Assembly (NCBI RefSeq): GCF_025947185.1
Contig: NZ_CP110001.1
Location: 1,612,001 to 1,676,000, forward strand
Direction: 5' to 3'
Length of the DNA: 64,000 nucleotides
Source: Flavobacterium sp. N2038
GTDB lineage: Bacteria; Bacteroidota; Bacteroidia; Flavobacteriales; Flavobacteriaceae
The notes under the pieces are model-generated. The model saw only the letters and a list, made by a program, of their open reading frames with translations, was not told the origin of the DNA and did not search any database. Positions 49,898 through 58,870 of this stretch are shown here, piece after piece; within the stretch, counting starts at the first letter, position 1, and every line of letters starts with the position of its first letter. The translations under genes were made by a program, and so were the position numbers.

Positions 49898-50302
49898 ATG
49901 AAAAATCATCAAACGCAAGTGCGTGTTCGTTACTCAGAAACGGATCAAATGGGAGTCGTTTATCATGGGAATTATGTGCCATATTTTGAGATTGGACGCG
50001 TGGAATGGCTTAGAAACAAAGGGATTTCGTATGCAAGCATGGAAGAGAGCGGTATTGGATTGCCGATTGTTTCAATGCAAATTAATTATAAAAAATCGGC
50101 ACGTTATGATGAGCTCTTAACAATTCATACAGCTTTCAAAAGTCAGTCATCTGTTAAGATTGAATTTGACTGTGCTATTTATAATGAAGCGAATGAGTTA
50201 TTAACAACGGCAGTGTTTATTTTAGTATTTATTTCGTTAAAAACAGGTCGTCCAACGGCCCCTCCAAATTACATTTTGGAATTATTTAAAACACTAGTAT
50301 AA
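49898..50302 (+). CDS. Hotdog-fold acyl-CoA thioesterase (YbgC-like)
   Basis: A 134-residue 4HBT-family protein: RVRYSETDQMGVVYHGNYVPYFEIGR contains the active-site Asp and the His-Gly-Asn-Tyr motif; length is typical. It hydrolyses acyl-CoA thioesters, with substrate unknown. Divergent from dnaA, 186 bases apart; no DnaA-box cluster is seen in between. Confidence 0.92.
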   Translation: MKNHQTQVRVRYSETDQMGVVYHGNYVPYFEIGRVEWLRNKGISYASMEESGIGLPIVSMQINYKKSARYDELLTIHTAFKSQSSVKIEFDCAIYNEANELLTTAVFILVFISLKTGRPTAPPNYILELFKTLV

Positions 50303-50333
50303 TTGTTAAAATGAAGTACGTTTTAATGTTAAT

Positions 50334-50966
50334 TTAGATAATTTTAATATCGATTTCAAACATTAAATCAAAAATGTCGAATACTGATTCGGCATTTTTT
50401 TTTCGGCTTTTTGTGGTTATTTTGCCAATTGGAAGCCCGGAAATTTCATCAAATTCCATTTCCTGAGAGATGATTTCCAGTTTTTTTTCCTTAATTACAC
50501 GCATTACTTTATTCATGTTTTTATAATCAAAAGAGATTAAAAAATGAACGTCAATTGTCTTTTCAACAATTTCACAGATATCGAGTGTTAACTGTGCTGT
50601 TGTTTTATAGGCTGTGATTAATCCGCCGACACCCAGTTTAATACCACCAAAAATACGAACTACGACTACCAGTATATTGGTAAGCCCAAATGATTGTATT
50701 TGGCCGTATATGGGTGCGCCAGCTGTATTACTTGGTTCTCCGTCGTCATTAGCCCGATATGATATTTTAGGTGCGGTTCCTAGTTGATAAGCGTAGCAAT
50801 AATGTACAGCATGAGGATGAAGTTTTTTTAAGTCTTCTATAATTGGTTTTACTTCTTCTTCGCTTTCTATAGGAAAAGCATAACCAAAGAATTTACTGCC
50901 TTTTTCTTTAAAAAGCACTTCTTCAGATTCAAAAGCAATGGTTTGATAAGTATCGGAGTATTCCAA
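50334..50966 (-). CDS. YigZ/IMPACT-family protein
   Basis: A 210-residue protein with the UPF0029 N-terminal domain, KGSKFFGYAFPIESEEEV, HAVHYCYAYQLG, NDDGEPSNTAGAPIYGQIQ and GGIKLGVGGLITAYKTTA, followed by a smaller C-terminal domain. The family is associated with translational regulation in eukaryotes; its bacterial role is unclear. Confidence 0.93.
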   Translation of the reverse strand: MEYSDTYQTIAFESEEVLFKEKGSKFFGYAFPIESEEEVKPIIEDLKKLHPHAVHYCYAYQLGTAPKISYRANDDGEPSNTAGAPIYGQIQSFGLTNILVVVVRIFGGIKLGVGGLITAYKTTAQLTLDICEIVEKTIDVHFLISFDYKNMNKVMRVIKEKKLEIISQEMEFDEISGLPIGKITTKSRKKNAESVFDIFDLMFEIDIKII

Positions 50967-51006
50967 AATTGAATTTCTAAATTATGTTTAAAGGTTTTTT
51001 AGCCAC

Positions 51007-51024
51007 TCCCGATAGCTATCGGGA
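51007..51024. repeat. Dispersed palindrome TCCCGATAGCTATCGGGA
   Basis: A perfect 18-base palindrome. A core copy is inside the 5S fossil (26651-26668) and a decayed one is at 57373-57390. Confidence 0.8.
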
Positions 51025-51026
51025 TT

Positions 51027-51188
51027 CACAGATTAAAAAGATTTTTTTGAACTGAGTTTTGCCGTGAATTTCACGAATCTACACGAATTATTTTATTAAT
51101 AATTACGATGAAGCTTTGTGAACTTTGTGTAAATCTTTGCGTTCTTTGCGGTTAAATTATGCAAGGAATTAAATCATTTTAATCTGTG
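51027..51188. repeat. 162-bp element with 17-bp terminal inverted repeats
   Basis: Left end CACAGATTAAAAAGATT and right end AATCATTTTAATCTGTG pair at 16 of 17 positions. Inside lie TTTGTGAACTTTGTG and CTTTGCGTTCTTTGCGG words and a CACGAAT doublet. It has no coding potential and sits immediately after the CCCGATAGCTATCGGG palindrome. It is MITE-like in shape, but no transposase or target duplication was identified. Confidence 0.7.
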
Positions 51189-51206
51189 GCAAAAATAATA
51201 AAGTGT

Positions 51207-51809
51207 CTATAATATTTTTTTCTCAAATAAATCGACAACATCTTCCTGGCCGACTTGTAAATTCCAAACATTAAATCCTAAAGCAGCAGCTGAGTCTGTG
51301 TTTTCTTTTTTGTCATCAACAAACAAAGTTCGTTTTGGCGACAGTTCATGCTTATTGATTAAATATTGAAAAACATCAGCATTTGGTTTTCTCATTCCGA
51401 TTTCAAATGAAAAATAGACTTTCTCAAAACATTGATAGAAGTCGCTGTAAAATGAAACTCCGCTTGTGTTTTCAAAAGTTTCAATATGAATAGAGTCCGT
51501 ATTACTTAATAAAAAAAGACGATATTTTTTAGTGAGCATTTGTAGAAACTCTAAACGATATAATGGAAAGTCTGCCAAAATTGCATTCCATGCCTGTAGA
51601 ATTTCTTCGATCGAGGCATTAGGAAGTTCTTTTTGGAAACCTGCTAAAAAATCATCATGCGAAATATCTCCGGTTTCAAATAAAAGATTCAAACGGTCTA
51701 ATTCAGAATTCCATTCAGTCATACCTAATTTCTGCAATCCCGAAATAGTTGCCTGTTTATCTAAATTGATAAAAATATCTCCGAAGTCAAAAATTATAGT
51801 ATCAATCAT
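51207..51809 (-). CDS. HAD-superfamily hydrolase (subfamily IA)
   Basis: A 200-residue phosphohydrolase-like protein: motif I IIFDFGDIF, motif II FLLSNTDSIH, motif III near RKPNADVFQY and motif IV LFVDDKKEN. The start overlaps the end of ribD by 8 bases, suggesting coupled translation. It may supply the missing riboflavin-pathway phosphatase step, an inference from position only. Confidence 0.88.
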   Translation of the reverse strand: MIDTIIFDFGDIFINLDKQATISGLQKLGMTEWNSELDRLNLLFETGDISHDDFLAGFQKELPNASIEEILQAWNAILADFPLYRLEFLQMLTKKYRLFLLSNTDSIHIETFENTSGVSFYSDFYQCFEKVYFSFEIGMRKPNADVFQYLINKHELSPKRTLFVDDKKENTDSAAALGFNVWNLQVGQEDVVDLFEKKIL

Positions 51810-52851
51810 GATTTCTAAGGTATATTAATTCGTCGTTTTGAATATAACTTTTGGTTTTAGTTCCTTTTTGAATAACTGGTGCTTTTGTTCCTTTATTAAA
51901 AGTAGTTTTGCCAATAAAGATACGGGCTTCATCCCAGATATCTTCGTTGATAAAAGTTTGCAAAGTTTGTAAACCGCCTTCAATAATAATAGATTGAATC
52001 TGATTTTGATACAAAACCTCTAGTATTTGAGGAATTATATTTTTATTGAAATCGATTGCTACAAAGGTAGTGTTTTCTGTAGAAAGGTTGTTTGATGATT
52101 TTGTAAATACAAGAGTTTTTACACTATCATCAAAAATAAAACTATCTTTTGAAATACGATTGTTTTGATCCAAAACAACTCGCACAGGATTGTTTCCTGC
52201 CCAATCTCTGGTATTTAATTTGGGGTTATCATCAATTACAGTTTGTGTGCCCACTAAAATAGCCTGTTCTTCGCTACGCCATTTATGAACCAATTGTCTG
52301 GAATAGGGATTAGTGATCCAAACAGGTTTACGTTCCTGATCAATTTGTTTTTCGGGTGCAAGAAAACTATCTTCACTTTCGGCCCATTTTAAAATGATAT
52401 AAGGTCTCTTTTTTTGGTGAAAGGTAAAAAAGCGTTTATTAAGTTCGTGGCATTCGTTTTCTAATACACCTACAGTTACATTTGCACCAGCTGCAATTAA
52501 TTTTTTAATGCCGTTTCCTGCTACTTTTTCATTTGGATCTACTGTTCCAACAACAACATTAGGGATTTCATGGGCAATAATTAAATCACAACATGGCGGT
52601 GTTTTTCCAAAATGGCTACAAGGTTCCAAGCTTACATATATAGTAGCTTTTTTTAATAACGATTTGTCTTTTACAGAACGAACAGCATTTACCTCGGCAT
52701 GTGGCTCTCCGGCCTTTTTATGCCAGCCTTCGCCAATTATTTTATTGTCATAAACAATTACGCTTCCAACCATCGGATTCGGATAAGTAGTTCCAAAACC
52801 GTTTTGAGCAAGTTTGATGCAGCGTTTTATGTATTTCTCATGTATATTCAC
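51802..52851 (-). CDS. ribD: Bifunctional riboflavin biosynthesis deaminase/reductase RibD
   Basis: A 349-residue fusion. The N-terminal deaminase (1-145) has the zinc motif HAEVNAV and PCSHFGKTPPCCD; the C-terminal part is the reductase (about 150-349, WITNPYSRQLVHKWRSEEQAILVGTQTV and IIEGGLQTLQTF). It makes the pyrimidine intermediate for riboflavin from GTP-derived precursors. The HAD gene overlaps its end. Confidence 0.96.
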   Translation of the reverse strand: MNIHEKYIKRCIKLAQNGFGTTYPNPMVGSVIVYDNKIIGEGWHKKAGEPHAEVNAVRSVKDKSLLKKATIYVSLEPCSHFGKTPPCCDLIIAHEIPNVVVGTVDPNEKVAGNGIKKLIAAGANVTVGVLENECHELNKRFFTFHQKKRPYIILKWAESEDSFLAPEKQIDQERKPVWITNPYSRQLVHKWRSEEQAILVGTQTVIDDNPKLNTRDWAGNNPVRVVLDQNNRISKDSFIFDDSVKTLVFTKSSNNLSTENTTFVAIDFNKNIIPQILEVLYQNQIQSIIIEGGLQTLQTFINEDIWDEARIFIGKTTFNKGTKAPVIQKGTKTKSYIQNDELIYLRNHD

Positions 52852-52960
52852 AATGCAAAAATAGTTATTTTGAGTTTAATCTTCATAGTTATAAGGATTG
52901 ATAAGGGTCTATCGAAAAAGTATTTTTACTTTTGTAGATATATTATATTAATAAAGAGAT

Positions 52961-53434
52961 ATGAAAAATTGGAAGATCAGGCCAATTAAGAAAGAAGATA
53001 ATCAGGCAGTTGCTAAATTAATAAGATCAGTTTTTGACGAAATGGAAATTCCAAAAGTGGGTACAGCATATGCAGATCCTTATTTGGATTTAATGTTCGA
53101 AGAATACAATAAACCGGAATCAGCATATTTTGTGGTAGAAATGGAAGGGCAGGTTGTGGGTTGTTGCGGAATTGCTCCTTTAGAGAATGGCACGGCAGAA
53201 ATTTGTGAATTGCAAAAAATGTATTTTTTACCGGAAACGCGCGGATTAGGAATTGGTAGTCAGATGATGGAAAAATGTCTGGAACAGGCAAGAAGTTTTG
53301 GGTTTAAAAAATGTTATATCGAGACGATGCCTTTTATGCTTGCGGCTCAAAAATTATATAAAAAATCAGGTTTTGAATATTTGGATGCTCCATTAGGAAA
53401 TACAGGGCACTGTTCTTGCCCGTTTGGATGTTGA
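52961..53434 (+). CDS. GNAT-family acetyltransferase
   Basis: A 157-residue protein with WKIRPIKKEDNQAVAKLIR at the start, ELQKMYFLPETRGLGIGSQMM (acetyl-CoA loop R-x-x-G-x-G) and AQKLYKKSGFEYLD. The last residues are GHCSCPFGC, a Cys-rich end of unknown meaning. It is divergent to ribD and precedes prmC. Confidence 0.9.
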   Translation: MKNWKIRPIKKEDNQAVAKLIRSVFDEMEIPKVGTAYADPYLDLMFEEYNKPESAYFVVEMEGQVVGCCGIAPLENGTAEICELQKMYFLPETRGLGIGSQMMEKCLEQARSFGFKKCYIETMPFMLAAQKLYKKSGFEYLDAPLGNTGHCSCPFGC

Positions 53435-53527
53435 AAGTTTTGTAAGATCTGTTGTAACAATATTGATTTTACCTGACTTATTGAGAAGAAAATCGGCTTT
53501 GCTGAAAATTAATACTCTAGTACCGAA

Positions 53528-54382
53528 ATGAAAATAAAACAATACCGGACACAATTTATAAAAGAATTATCGCCTTTTTACGATGCGTATGAAGCGGAGA
53601 GTTTTTTCTATTTAATATTAGAAGACAAACATAAGTTACGTCAGATTGATCTGGCTCTTAATCACGAATTAAATTTTGCTGAAAATGATTTTGTAGTTTG
53701 GAATTCGTTATTGGCTCAGCTAAAAAAGGAAGTTCCAATTCAATATCTATTAGGGAAAACAAGTTTTTATGGTTTAGACTTTGAAGTAAATGAAAATGTT
53801 TTAATCCCAAGGCCAGAAACAGAAGAATTGGTTGACTGGATTATCAACGAAAACAAAGGAATTGATAAGTCTAAAGAAATTAAGATTTTAGATATAGGAA
53901 CAGGAAGCGGTTGTATAGCAATTTCGTTGGCTAAAAATCTTCCGAATGCAAAAGTTTATGCCATTGATGTTTCTAAAAAAGCTTTAGAAACAGCTAAATT
54001 GAATGCTGTAAATAATAAAGTAGAAGTTACTTTTATGCTTAAGGATGTATTACAATTAGAAGTATTAAAGTCTGATTATGATATTATTGTTTCGAATCCG
54101 CCTTATGTTCGCAATTTAGAAAAAGTAGAAATCAAAAAGAATGTACTGGACTATGAACCGCATTTGGCTCTCTTTGTTGAAGATAATAATGCATTGATTT
54201 TTTATAAAAAAATTGCCGAATTAGCTCAGAAAAATCTTTTAGAAAATGGACAGCTTTATTTTGAAATTAACCAGTATTTAGGGCAGGAAACTAAGAATAT
54301 GCTGGAGGAAATGAATTTTAAAAACACAGAACTCCGAAAAGATATTTATGATAATGATCGTATGATCAAAGGGAATATTTAG
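53528..54382 (+). CDS. prmC: Peptide chain release factor N5-glutamine methyltransferase
   Basis: A 284-residue SAM-dependent methyltransferase for the GGQ glutamine of release factors. N-terminal helical part, then ILIPRPETEELVDWI-like (VLIPRPETEELVDW), SAM loop DIGTGSGCIAISLA and catalytic SNPPYV. Length and order are standard. Confidence 0.96.
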   Translation: MKIKQYRTQFIKELSPFYDAYEAESFFYLILEDKHKLRQIDLALNHELNFAENDFVVWNSLLAQLKKEVPIQYLLGKTSFYGLDFEVNENVLIPRPETEELVDWIINENKGIDKSKEIKILDIGTGSGCIAISLAKNLPNAKVYAIDVSKKALETAKLNAVNNKVEVTFMLKDVLQLEVLKSDYDIIVSNPPYVRNLEKVEIKKNVLDYEPHLALFVEDNNALIFYKKIAELAQKNLLENGQLYFEINQYLGQETKNMLEEMNFKNTELRKDIYDNDRMIKGNI

Positions 54383-54393
54383 ATTTCAATTTT

Positions 54394-54427
54394 TCAGTCG
54401 AAGTTTTCAGGGAAAAACTACGACTGA
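54394..54427. terminator. Putative hairpin between prmC and the ABC permease
   Basis: TCAGTCG-A-AGTTTT pairs with AAAACT-A-CGACTGA around CAGGGA, between two convergent genes. A weak T tract is present on the minus strand. Confidence 0.5.
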
Positions 54428-54430
54428 GAA

Positions 54431-55674
54431 TTATTCATAACGTAATGCTTCAATAGGATCTAATTTTGAAGCTTTAATGGCCGGATATAAACCGGAAACT
54501 ATAGCAACCATAAAGCTGGTAGCAAATGCAGCGAAAATTGCCATCCACGGAATTACGAATGCAAAATTCATTATACCTGCAAAAGCAAAACCAATTAAAA
54601 TTCCCAATACAATTCCGACCAATCCACCAATTTGTCCAATTAATAAAGTTTCGATAAAAAACTGAACCGAAATGGTCACTTTTGTGGCGCCGAGAGCTTT
54701 ACGAACACCAATTTCTCTCGTTCGCTCTGTAACAGATACAATCATAATGTTCATTAAGGCAATAGATGATCCTAGAATGGTGATAATGCTAATGATCCAG
54801 GAAGCCCAGCCCAGATATTTTGTGATTCCTAAAATCCTGTTAATTAAATCATCACTTCGGCCAATACCAAAATTATTATCACGAACCGGACTTAGTTTAC
54901 GAACTCTGCGCATAGTACTTGTTGCATTGTCTGCTGCTTCGTCCAGAAGTTCTTTTTTAGCAACCATAACACTTATAGTGTAATTGATGTTTGGAGCTGT
55001 AAATAAAGAACGTGCTACCTGAATAGGGATTAAAACACGTAAATCCTGACTGTGTCCAAACGTAGATCCTTTCTCTTTTAAAACTCCAATCACTTTAAAA
55101 CGCGCACCTCGAATAGAGATTATTTTATCTATTGGATTAACATCTTTTAATAAACCTTTCTCAAAATCTGATCCAACAACGCAGGAATAAGTGTTGTTGT
55201 CTATATCAAATTGATTGAAAGATCGCCCTAAAGTGGTTTCTAAACCTGAATTGGTAATAAAATGTTCATCAACACCTACAATTGTAATTTCGGGATCTGT
55301 TTTTGTATCTAAATATTTTACTTCTGCTTTTGATGTTGCTGTAAAAGAAAGCGAGGTTTCGGTAAATGGATATTTGTATTTGTTTTTGAAAGCAACAGCT
55401 TCCGGTAAGAAATTATGGGATTGATAACTTCACGTTCGTTTCCGCCACGATTTCGAACCGTGTTTTCATATTGGTTGATGTTAAAAGTATTCGCACCCAT
55501 TGAGGCAAAATTAGTCGAAACGGTGTTTTCAAGTGCGGTTACAACGGTTAGAATTCCTACCAGCGCCGTAATCCCGATGGCAATAATTAAAACAGTAAGA
55601 ATGGTTCGCAGCAATTGAGTTTTGATAGAACCAAAAGCAATTCGGATATTTTCTTTAAATAATTTTAGCATCAT
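54431..55674 (-). pseudogene. MacB-like ABC transporter permease, one-base frameshift
   Basis: The start at 55674 gives an N-terminal helix (LLRTILTVLIIAIGITALVGI) and the periplasmic core start (SMGANTFNIN). After REVINPIISYR the frame breaks near 55404; inserting one base (CCGG to CCGGG) restores EAVAFKNKYKYPFTE and continues to the three C-terminal helices and the end IKASKLDPIEALRYE at 54431 (414 residues). Family members export peptides, lipoproteins or antibiotics with an ATPase; none is adjacent. It may be a sequencing error, since dnaA nearby is affected too. Confidence 0.88.
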
Positions 55675-55772
55675 GACCAATTTGTCACGAAAATACGTTT
55701 TTTGTTACAAGTTTGTTTTCGAAGTGTTATTATTTATTTTAAAAAGTAAGATATTTGCAGACGATTTAACTT

Positions 55773-55830
55773 AAGTCGAAAGTTGGAAAGTCATAAAGTC
55801 GAAAGTCTAAAAAGCCAACTGTCTAAAAGA
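55773..55830. repeat. AAGTC-word inverted repeat
   Basis: Contains AAGTCGAAAGTTGGAAAGTC and CATAAAGTCGAAAGTC words and AGCCAACTGTC, the same family as 17215, 23208 and 26384. Confidence 0.65.
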
Positions 55831-55845
55831 ATCAGAAATAAATTA

Positions 55846-55910
55846 ATTTTAAAGGTTTTAGATTTTAGATCTCAAAGAAATCTAGAATCTAAAATTAGAA
55901 ATCTAAAATA
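55846..55910. repeat. TTTTAGAT-word inverted repeat upstream of hisS
   Basis: TTTTAGATTTTAGAT pairs with ATCTAGAATCTAAAA and a third AATCTAAAAT copy follows. It ends directly before the hisS ATG, so it is in the hisS leader. Confidence 0.65.
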
Positions 55911-55917
55911 AAAAGAG

Positions 55918-57342
55918 ATGGCTTCAAAACCAAGTATTCCAAAAGGAACGAGAGATTTTTCACCTGCCGAGGTGTCAAAACGTCAATATATTATTCAGAC
56001 CATAAAAGCTAATTTCGAAAAATTTGGTTTTCAGCCAATCGAAACACCTTCGTTTGAAAATTCAGATACTTTGATGGGAAAATATGGTGAAGAAGGAGAT
56101 CGTCTGATTTTTAAAATACTGAACTCAGGTAATTTTTTCTATAATAAAAGTAAAATTGAATTGCCGGAATCTATTGAAGAATTGCAAATTAATTCTGCTG
56201 AAAAAATAAGTTTAGAGCAAAGAATTGAATTGAATAAATTTACAGGAAAAATTTCTGAAAAAGCTTTGCGTTACGATTTAACGGTTCCGTTTGCAAGATA
56301 TGTGGTGCAGCACCAAAGCGAAATTGAATTTCCTTTTAAAAGATATCAGATTCAGCCGGTTTGGAGAGCAGATAATCCGCAAAAAGGGCGTTTTAGAGAG
56401 TTTTTTCAGTGTGATGCTGATGTAGTTGGATCAAAATCATTATGGCAGGAAGTGGAATTAGTTCAGCTTTATGATACTGTTTTTACTTCTTTAGGTTTAG
56501 AAGGGGTGACTATTAAAATAAATAATAGAAAGATTTTATCCGGAATTGCTGAGGTAATTGGTGCCTCAGATAAATTAATCGATTTTACAGTTGCTCTTGA
56601 TAAATTAGATAAGATCGGAGAAGATGGCGTTAAAAAAGAAATGATTGAAAAAGGTATTTCTGAAACTGCTTTGGTAAAAGTGCAACCGCTTTTTAGTTTT
56701 ACAGGAACATTTTCAGATAAAATTAATCAGCTTTCAGATTTATTGTCGACTTCAGAAGAAGGAATGAAAGGAGTTGAAGAACTTAAATTTATTTGTGACA
56801 ATGTGGCGTCTTTAGGATTATCTACGGCAACTTTAGATCTTGATGTAACTTTGGCACGTGGTTTAAATTACTATACAGGAGCTATTTTTGAAGTTGCAGC
56901 ACCAAAAACTGTTGCAATGGGTTCTATTGGAGGTGGCGGAAGATACGACGATTTGACGGGTATTTTTGGCTTGAAAAATATGAGCGGTGTTGGAATCTCT
57001 TTTGGATTGGATCGAATTTATTTGGTTTTAGAAGAGTTACAACTGTTTCCTGAAACTGTCGCAGCGACTTCAAAAGCAATATTTATTAATTACGGAGATA
57101 AAGAAGCTTTGTATGCTTCAAAAGCTATTCAGAAATTAAGACAAGAAAACATAAAAGTAGAATTATATCCTGATAATGTTAAAGTTGGAAAACAATTTCA
57201 ATATGCAGATAAACGATTAATCCCGTTTGCTGTAATTGTCGGTGATCAGGAAATTGCTTCAAATTCGTATGCACTTAAAAATTTAGTGACAGGAGAGCAG
57301 GTTACAGTAGATTTTGATGGATTGAAAAATGCATTAATCTAA
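55918..57342 (+). CDS. hisS: Histidyl-tRNA synthetase
   Basis: A 474-residue class II synthetase, starting [13 protein letters not shown]. Motif 2 is in [29 protein letters not shown], His-specific ARGLNYYTG and motif 3 [10 protein letters not shown] are clear, and the C-terminal anticodon-binding domain follows (from about 385). Length is in the upper range of bacterial HisRS. Confidence 0.97.
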   Translation: MASKPSIPKGTRDFSPAEVSKRQYIIQTIKANFEKFGFQPIETPSFENSDTLMGKYGEEGDRLIFKILNSGNFFYNKSKIELPESIEELQINSAEKISLEQRIELNKFTGKISEKALRYDLTVPFARYVVQHQSEIEFPFKRYQIQPVWRADNPQKGRFREFFQCDADVVGSKSLWQEVELVQLYDTVFTSLGLEGVTIKINNRKILSGIAEVIGASDKLIDFTVALDKLDKIGEDGVKKEMIEKGISETALVKVQPLFSFTGTFSDKINQLSDLLSTSEEGMKGVEELKFICDNVASLGLSTATLDLDVTLARGLNYYTGAIFEVAAPKTVAMGSIGGGGRYDDLTGIFGLKNMSGVGISFGLDRIYLVLEELQLFPETVAATSKAIFINYGDKEALYASKAIQKLRQENIKVELYPDNVKVGKQFQYADKRLIPFAVIVGDQEIASNSYALKNLVTGEQVTVDFDGLKNALI

Positions 57343-57634
57343 TTGTCAGCTTTAAAAGATTTTGTTTCACGCTCCCGATAGTTATCATGATTGCAGATTT
57401 GAGCAGATTATATTTGGTTTTCTGCTAAAAAAATCTGTGCACATCTGCTTTAATTTTTTTAAAATCTGCTTGAAATAATTTGTCAGAGAAGGAGAAAAAA
57501 CTTTTCAGGGTTAACTGTCTGTAGTAAAGGTTTTTGCTTTGGATTGTACAGATTTAAAGGATTTTCTTTTGAAATCTCTGCATGAAATAGTTGCTGGAGA
57601 AGAAAAAATACTTTTAATTTGCCGACCTTAAGTT
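57343..57634. other. Intergenic repeats between hisS and tRNA-Trp
   Basis: No gene. It begins with a decayed CTCCCGATAGTTATCATGA palindrome (57372-57390), then AATCTGT/AGCAGATT words. It resembles the 51-kb repeat region in composition. Confidence 0.5.
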
Positions 57635-57705
57635 ACGGGCGTAGTTCAAGGGTAGAATAGCGGTCTCCAAAACCGTTGATGGGGGTTCGAATCCCTCCGC
57701 CCGTG
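57635..57705 (+). tRNA. tRNA-Trp (CCA)
   Basis: Seven-bp acceptor ACGGGCG/CGCCCGT, D arm GTTC/GAAT, anticodon loop CTCCAAA giving CCA, and T loop TTCGAAT. The CCA tail is not encoded. It stands alone between two repeat regions. Confidence 0.95.
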
Positions 57706-57733
57706 CAAAAATAAACAGATTAAAATGTTTTTG

Positions 57734-57877
57734 TACCGCAAAGACCGCAAAGATTTTTATCTAAGAATACTTTAAAAAGCACAAAGTTCGCAAAGCTGTA
57801 TCAATACAAAGCTTTGCGAACTTTATCTTTTTTATAAAGCTTAAGAGTAAAAAAAAACTTTGCGTTCTTTGCGTTAA
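57734..57877. repeat. TTTGCG-word compound hairpin element
   Basis: Left end TACCGCAAAGACCGCAAAG and right end CTTTGCGTTCTTTGCGTTA are inverted, and inside AAAGTTCGCAAAGCT with its exact complement forms a 15-bp hairpin. The words match those in the 51-kb element. Confidence 0.7.
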
Positions 57878-57933
57878 TTTTTTTTTTGCTGTTCAGGTTT
57901 TGTCATTAATACATAAAAGATGAAGAAATGCAT

Positions 57934-57972
57934 AAAAAAAGCTTCGTCTCTCTATAAGGCGAAGCTTTTTTT
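57934..57972. terminator. Rho-independent-like terminator
   Basis: AAAAAAAGCTTCG and complement (13 bp) with a 13-base loop and T run. It could end the tRNA-Trp transcript. Confidence 0.75.
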
Positions 57973-58159
57973 AATATAAGGTAAACTTGAATTAATAATT
58001 ATTTATGAGGCCTAAGCCAACCCTTAAATTCAATTTTGATAGGTAATAATTTTGCATCTCAAATGTACAACAACTAAAACGTAATAGTCTTAAAATTTTA
58101 ATAAAATTTTATTGCCTAAGTTTGCTTTTTAAAGGTCTAGTAATTAATAAAGTGACAAT

Positions 58160-58191
58160 TTGACATTTTATGAGATTTGGCAGTACTTTTG
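58160..58191 (+). promoter_or_regulatory. Promoter of grpE-dnaJ
   Basis: TTG (58160-58162), 21-base spacer, TACTTTTG (58184-58191), then 21 bases to the chosen grpE ATG. No CIRCE element was seen. Confidence 0.7.
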
Positions 58192-58212
58192 CAATCACAA
58201 AAAAGAATAAAA

Positions 58213-58791
58213 ATGAAGTTTAAGAATATTTTTAAAAATAAAAGTAATATGACTACGGAAAATACAGAATTCGATCAGGAATTAGACGATGTAACGTTAG
58301 AGAACAATGCCAACGGTGAGCAGTTAATTGTTGAAGAATTAAGTGTTGAAGAGCAATTAGCTCATGACTTGGCAAAAGAAAAAGATAAGTTTTTGAGATT
58401 ATTTGCCGAATTTGAAAATTACAAAAAAAGAACTTCAAAAGAGCGTATCGATCTTTTTAAAACTGCAAACCAAGAAGTTTTGTTAGCAATGCTTCCTGTT
58501 TTGGATGATTTTGACAGAGCGATTGTAGAGATCAACAAATCTGAAGATGAAACTTTGACAAAAGGAGTTGAGTTAATTCACGAAAAACTAAAAAGTACTT
58601 TAGTATCTAAAGGATTAGAACAAGTTGACATTAAAGCAGGCGATGCTTTTAATGCTGATGTTGCTGAAGCTATTACTCAAATCCCGGCTCCATCTGATAA
58701 ATTAAAAGGAAAAATTGTTGATGTAATTGAAAAAGGATACAAATTAGGAGACAAAATCATTCGTTTCCCTAAAGTTGTAGTTGGAAATTAA
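58213..58791 (+). CDS. grpE: Nucleotide exchange factor GrpE
   Basis: The start at 58213 (MKFKNIFKNKSNM) is chosen because a TTG at 58177 lies upstream of the promoter -7 box. The 192-residue protein has an acidic N-terminus, a long coiled coil (LAKEKDKFLRLFAEFENYKKRTSKE) and the beta domain (IVDVIEKGYKLGDKIIRFPKVVV). It releases ADP from DnaK. The dnaJ ATG is 79 bases downstream. Confidence 0.95.
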   Translation: MKFKNIFKNKSNMTTENTEFDQELDDVTLENNANGEQLIVEELSVEEQLAHDLAKEKDKFLRLFAEFENYKKRTSKERIDLFKTANQEVLLAMLPVLDDFDRAIVEINKSEDETLTKGVELIHEKLKSTLVSKGLEQVDIKAGDAFNADVAEAITQIPAPSDKLKGKIVDVIEKGYKLGDKIIRFPKVVVGN

Positions 58792-58829
58792 AAAATGCAA
58801 ATAAAATTCTAAGAGCCAATTTGTTAATT

Positions 58830-58862
58830 GTTGGAATTTGGAATTTGTAGTTTGGAATTTAA
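58830..58862. repeat. TTTGGAATT-word repeat between grpE and dnaJ
   Basis: TTGGAATTTGGAATTTGTAG then TTTGGAATTT: three copies of the word, directly before the dnaJ start. Confidence 0.6.
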
Positions 58863-58870
58863 ACCTAATT

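Noticed and set aside
51027..51188. Insertion sequence
   Set aside because: Inverted ends are present, but there is no transposase gene and no target-site duplication could be seen; listed only as a repeat.
58177..58212. GrpE start at an upstream TTG
   Set aside because: It overlaps the promoter -7 box TACTTTTG; the ATG at 58213 is downstream of the expected transcription start.
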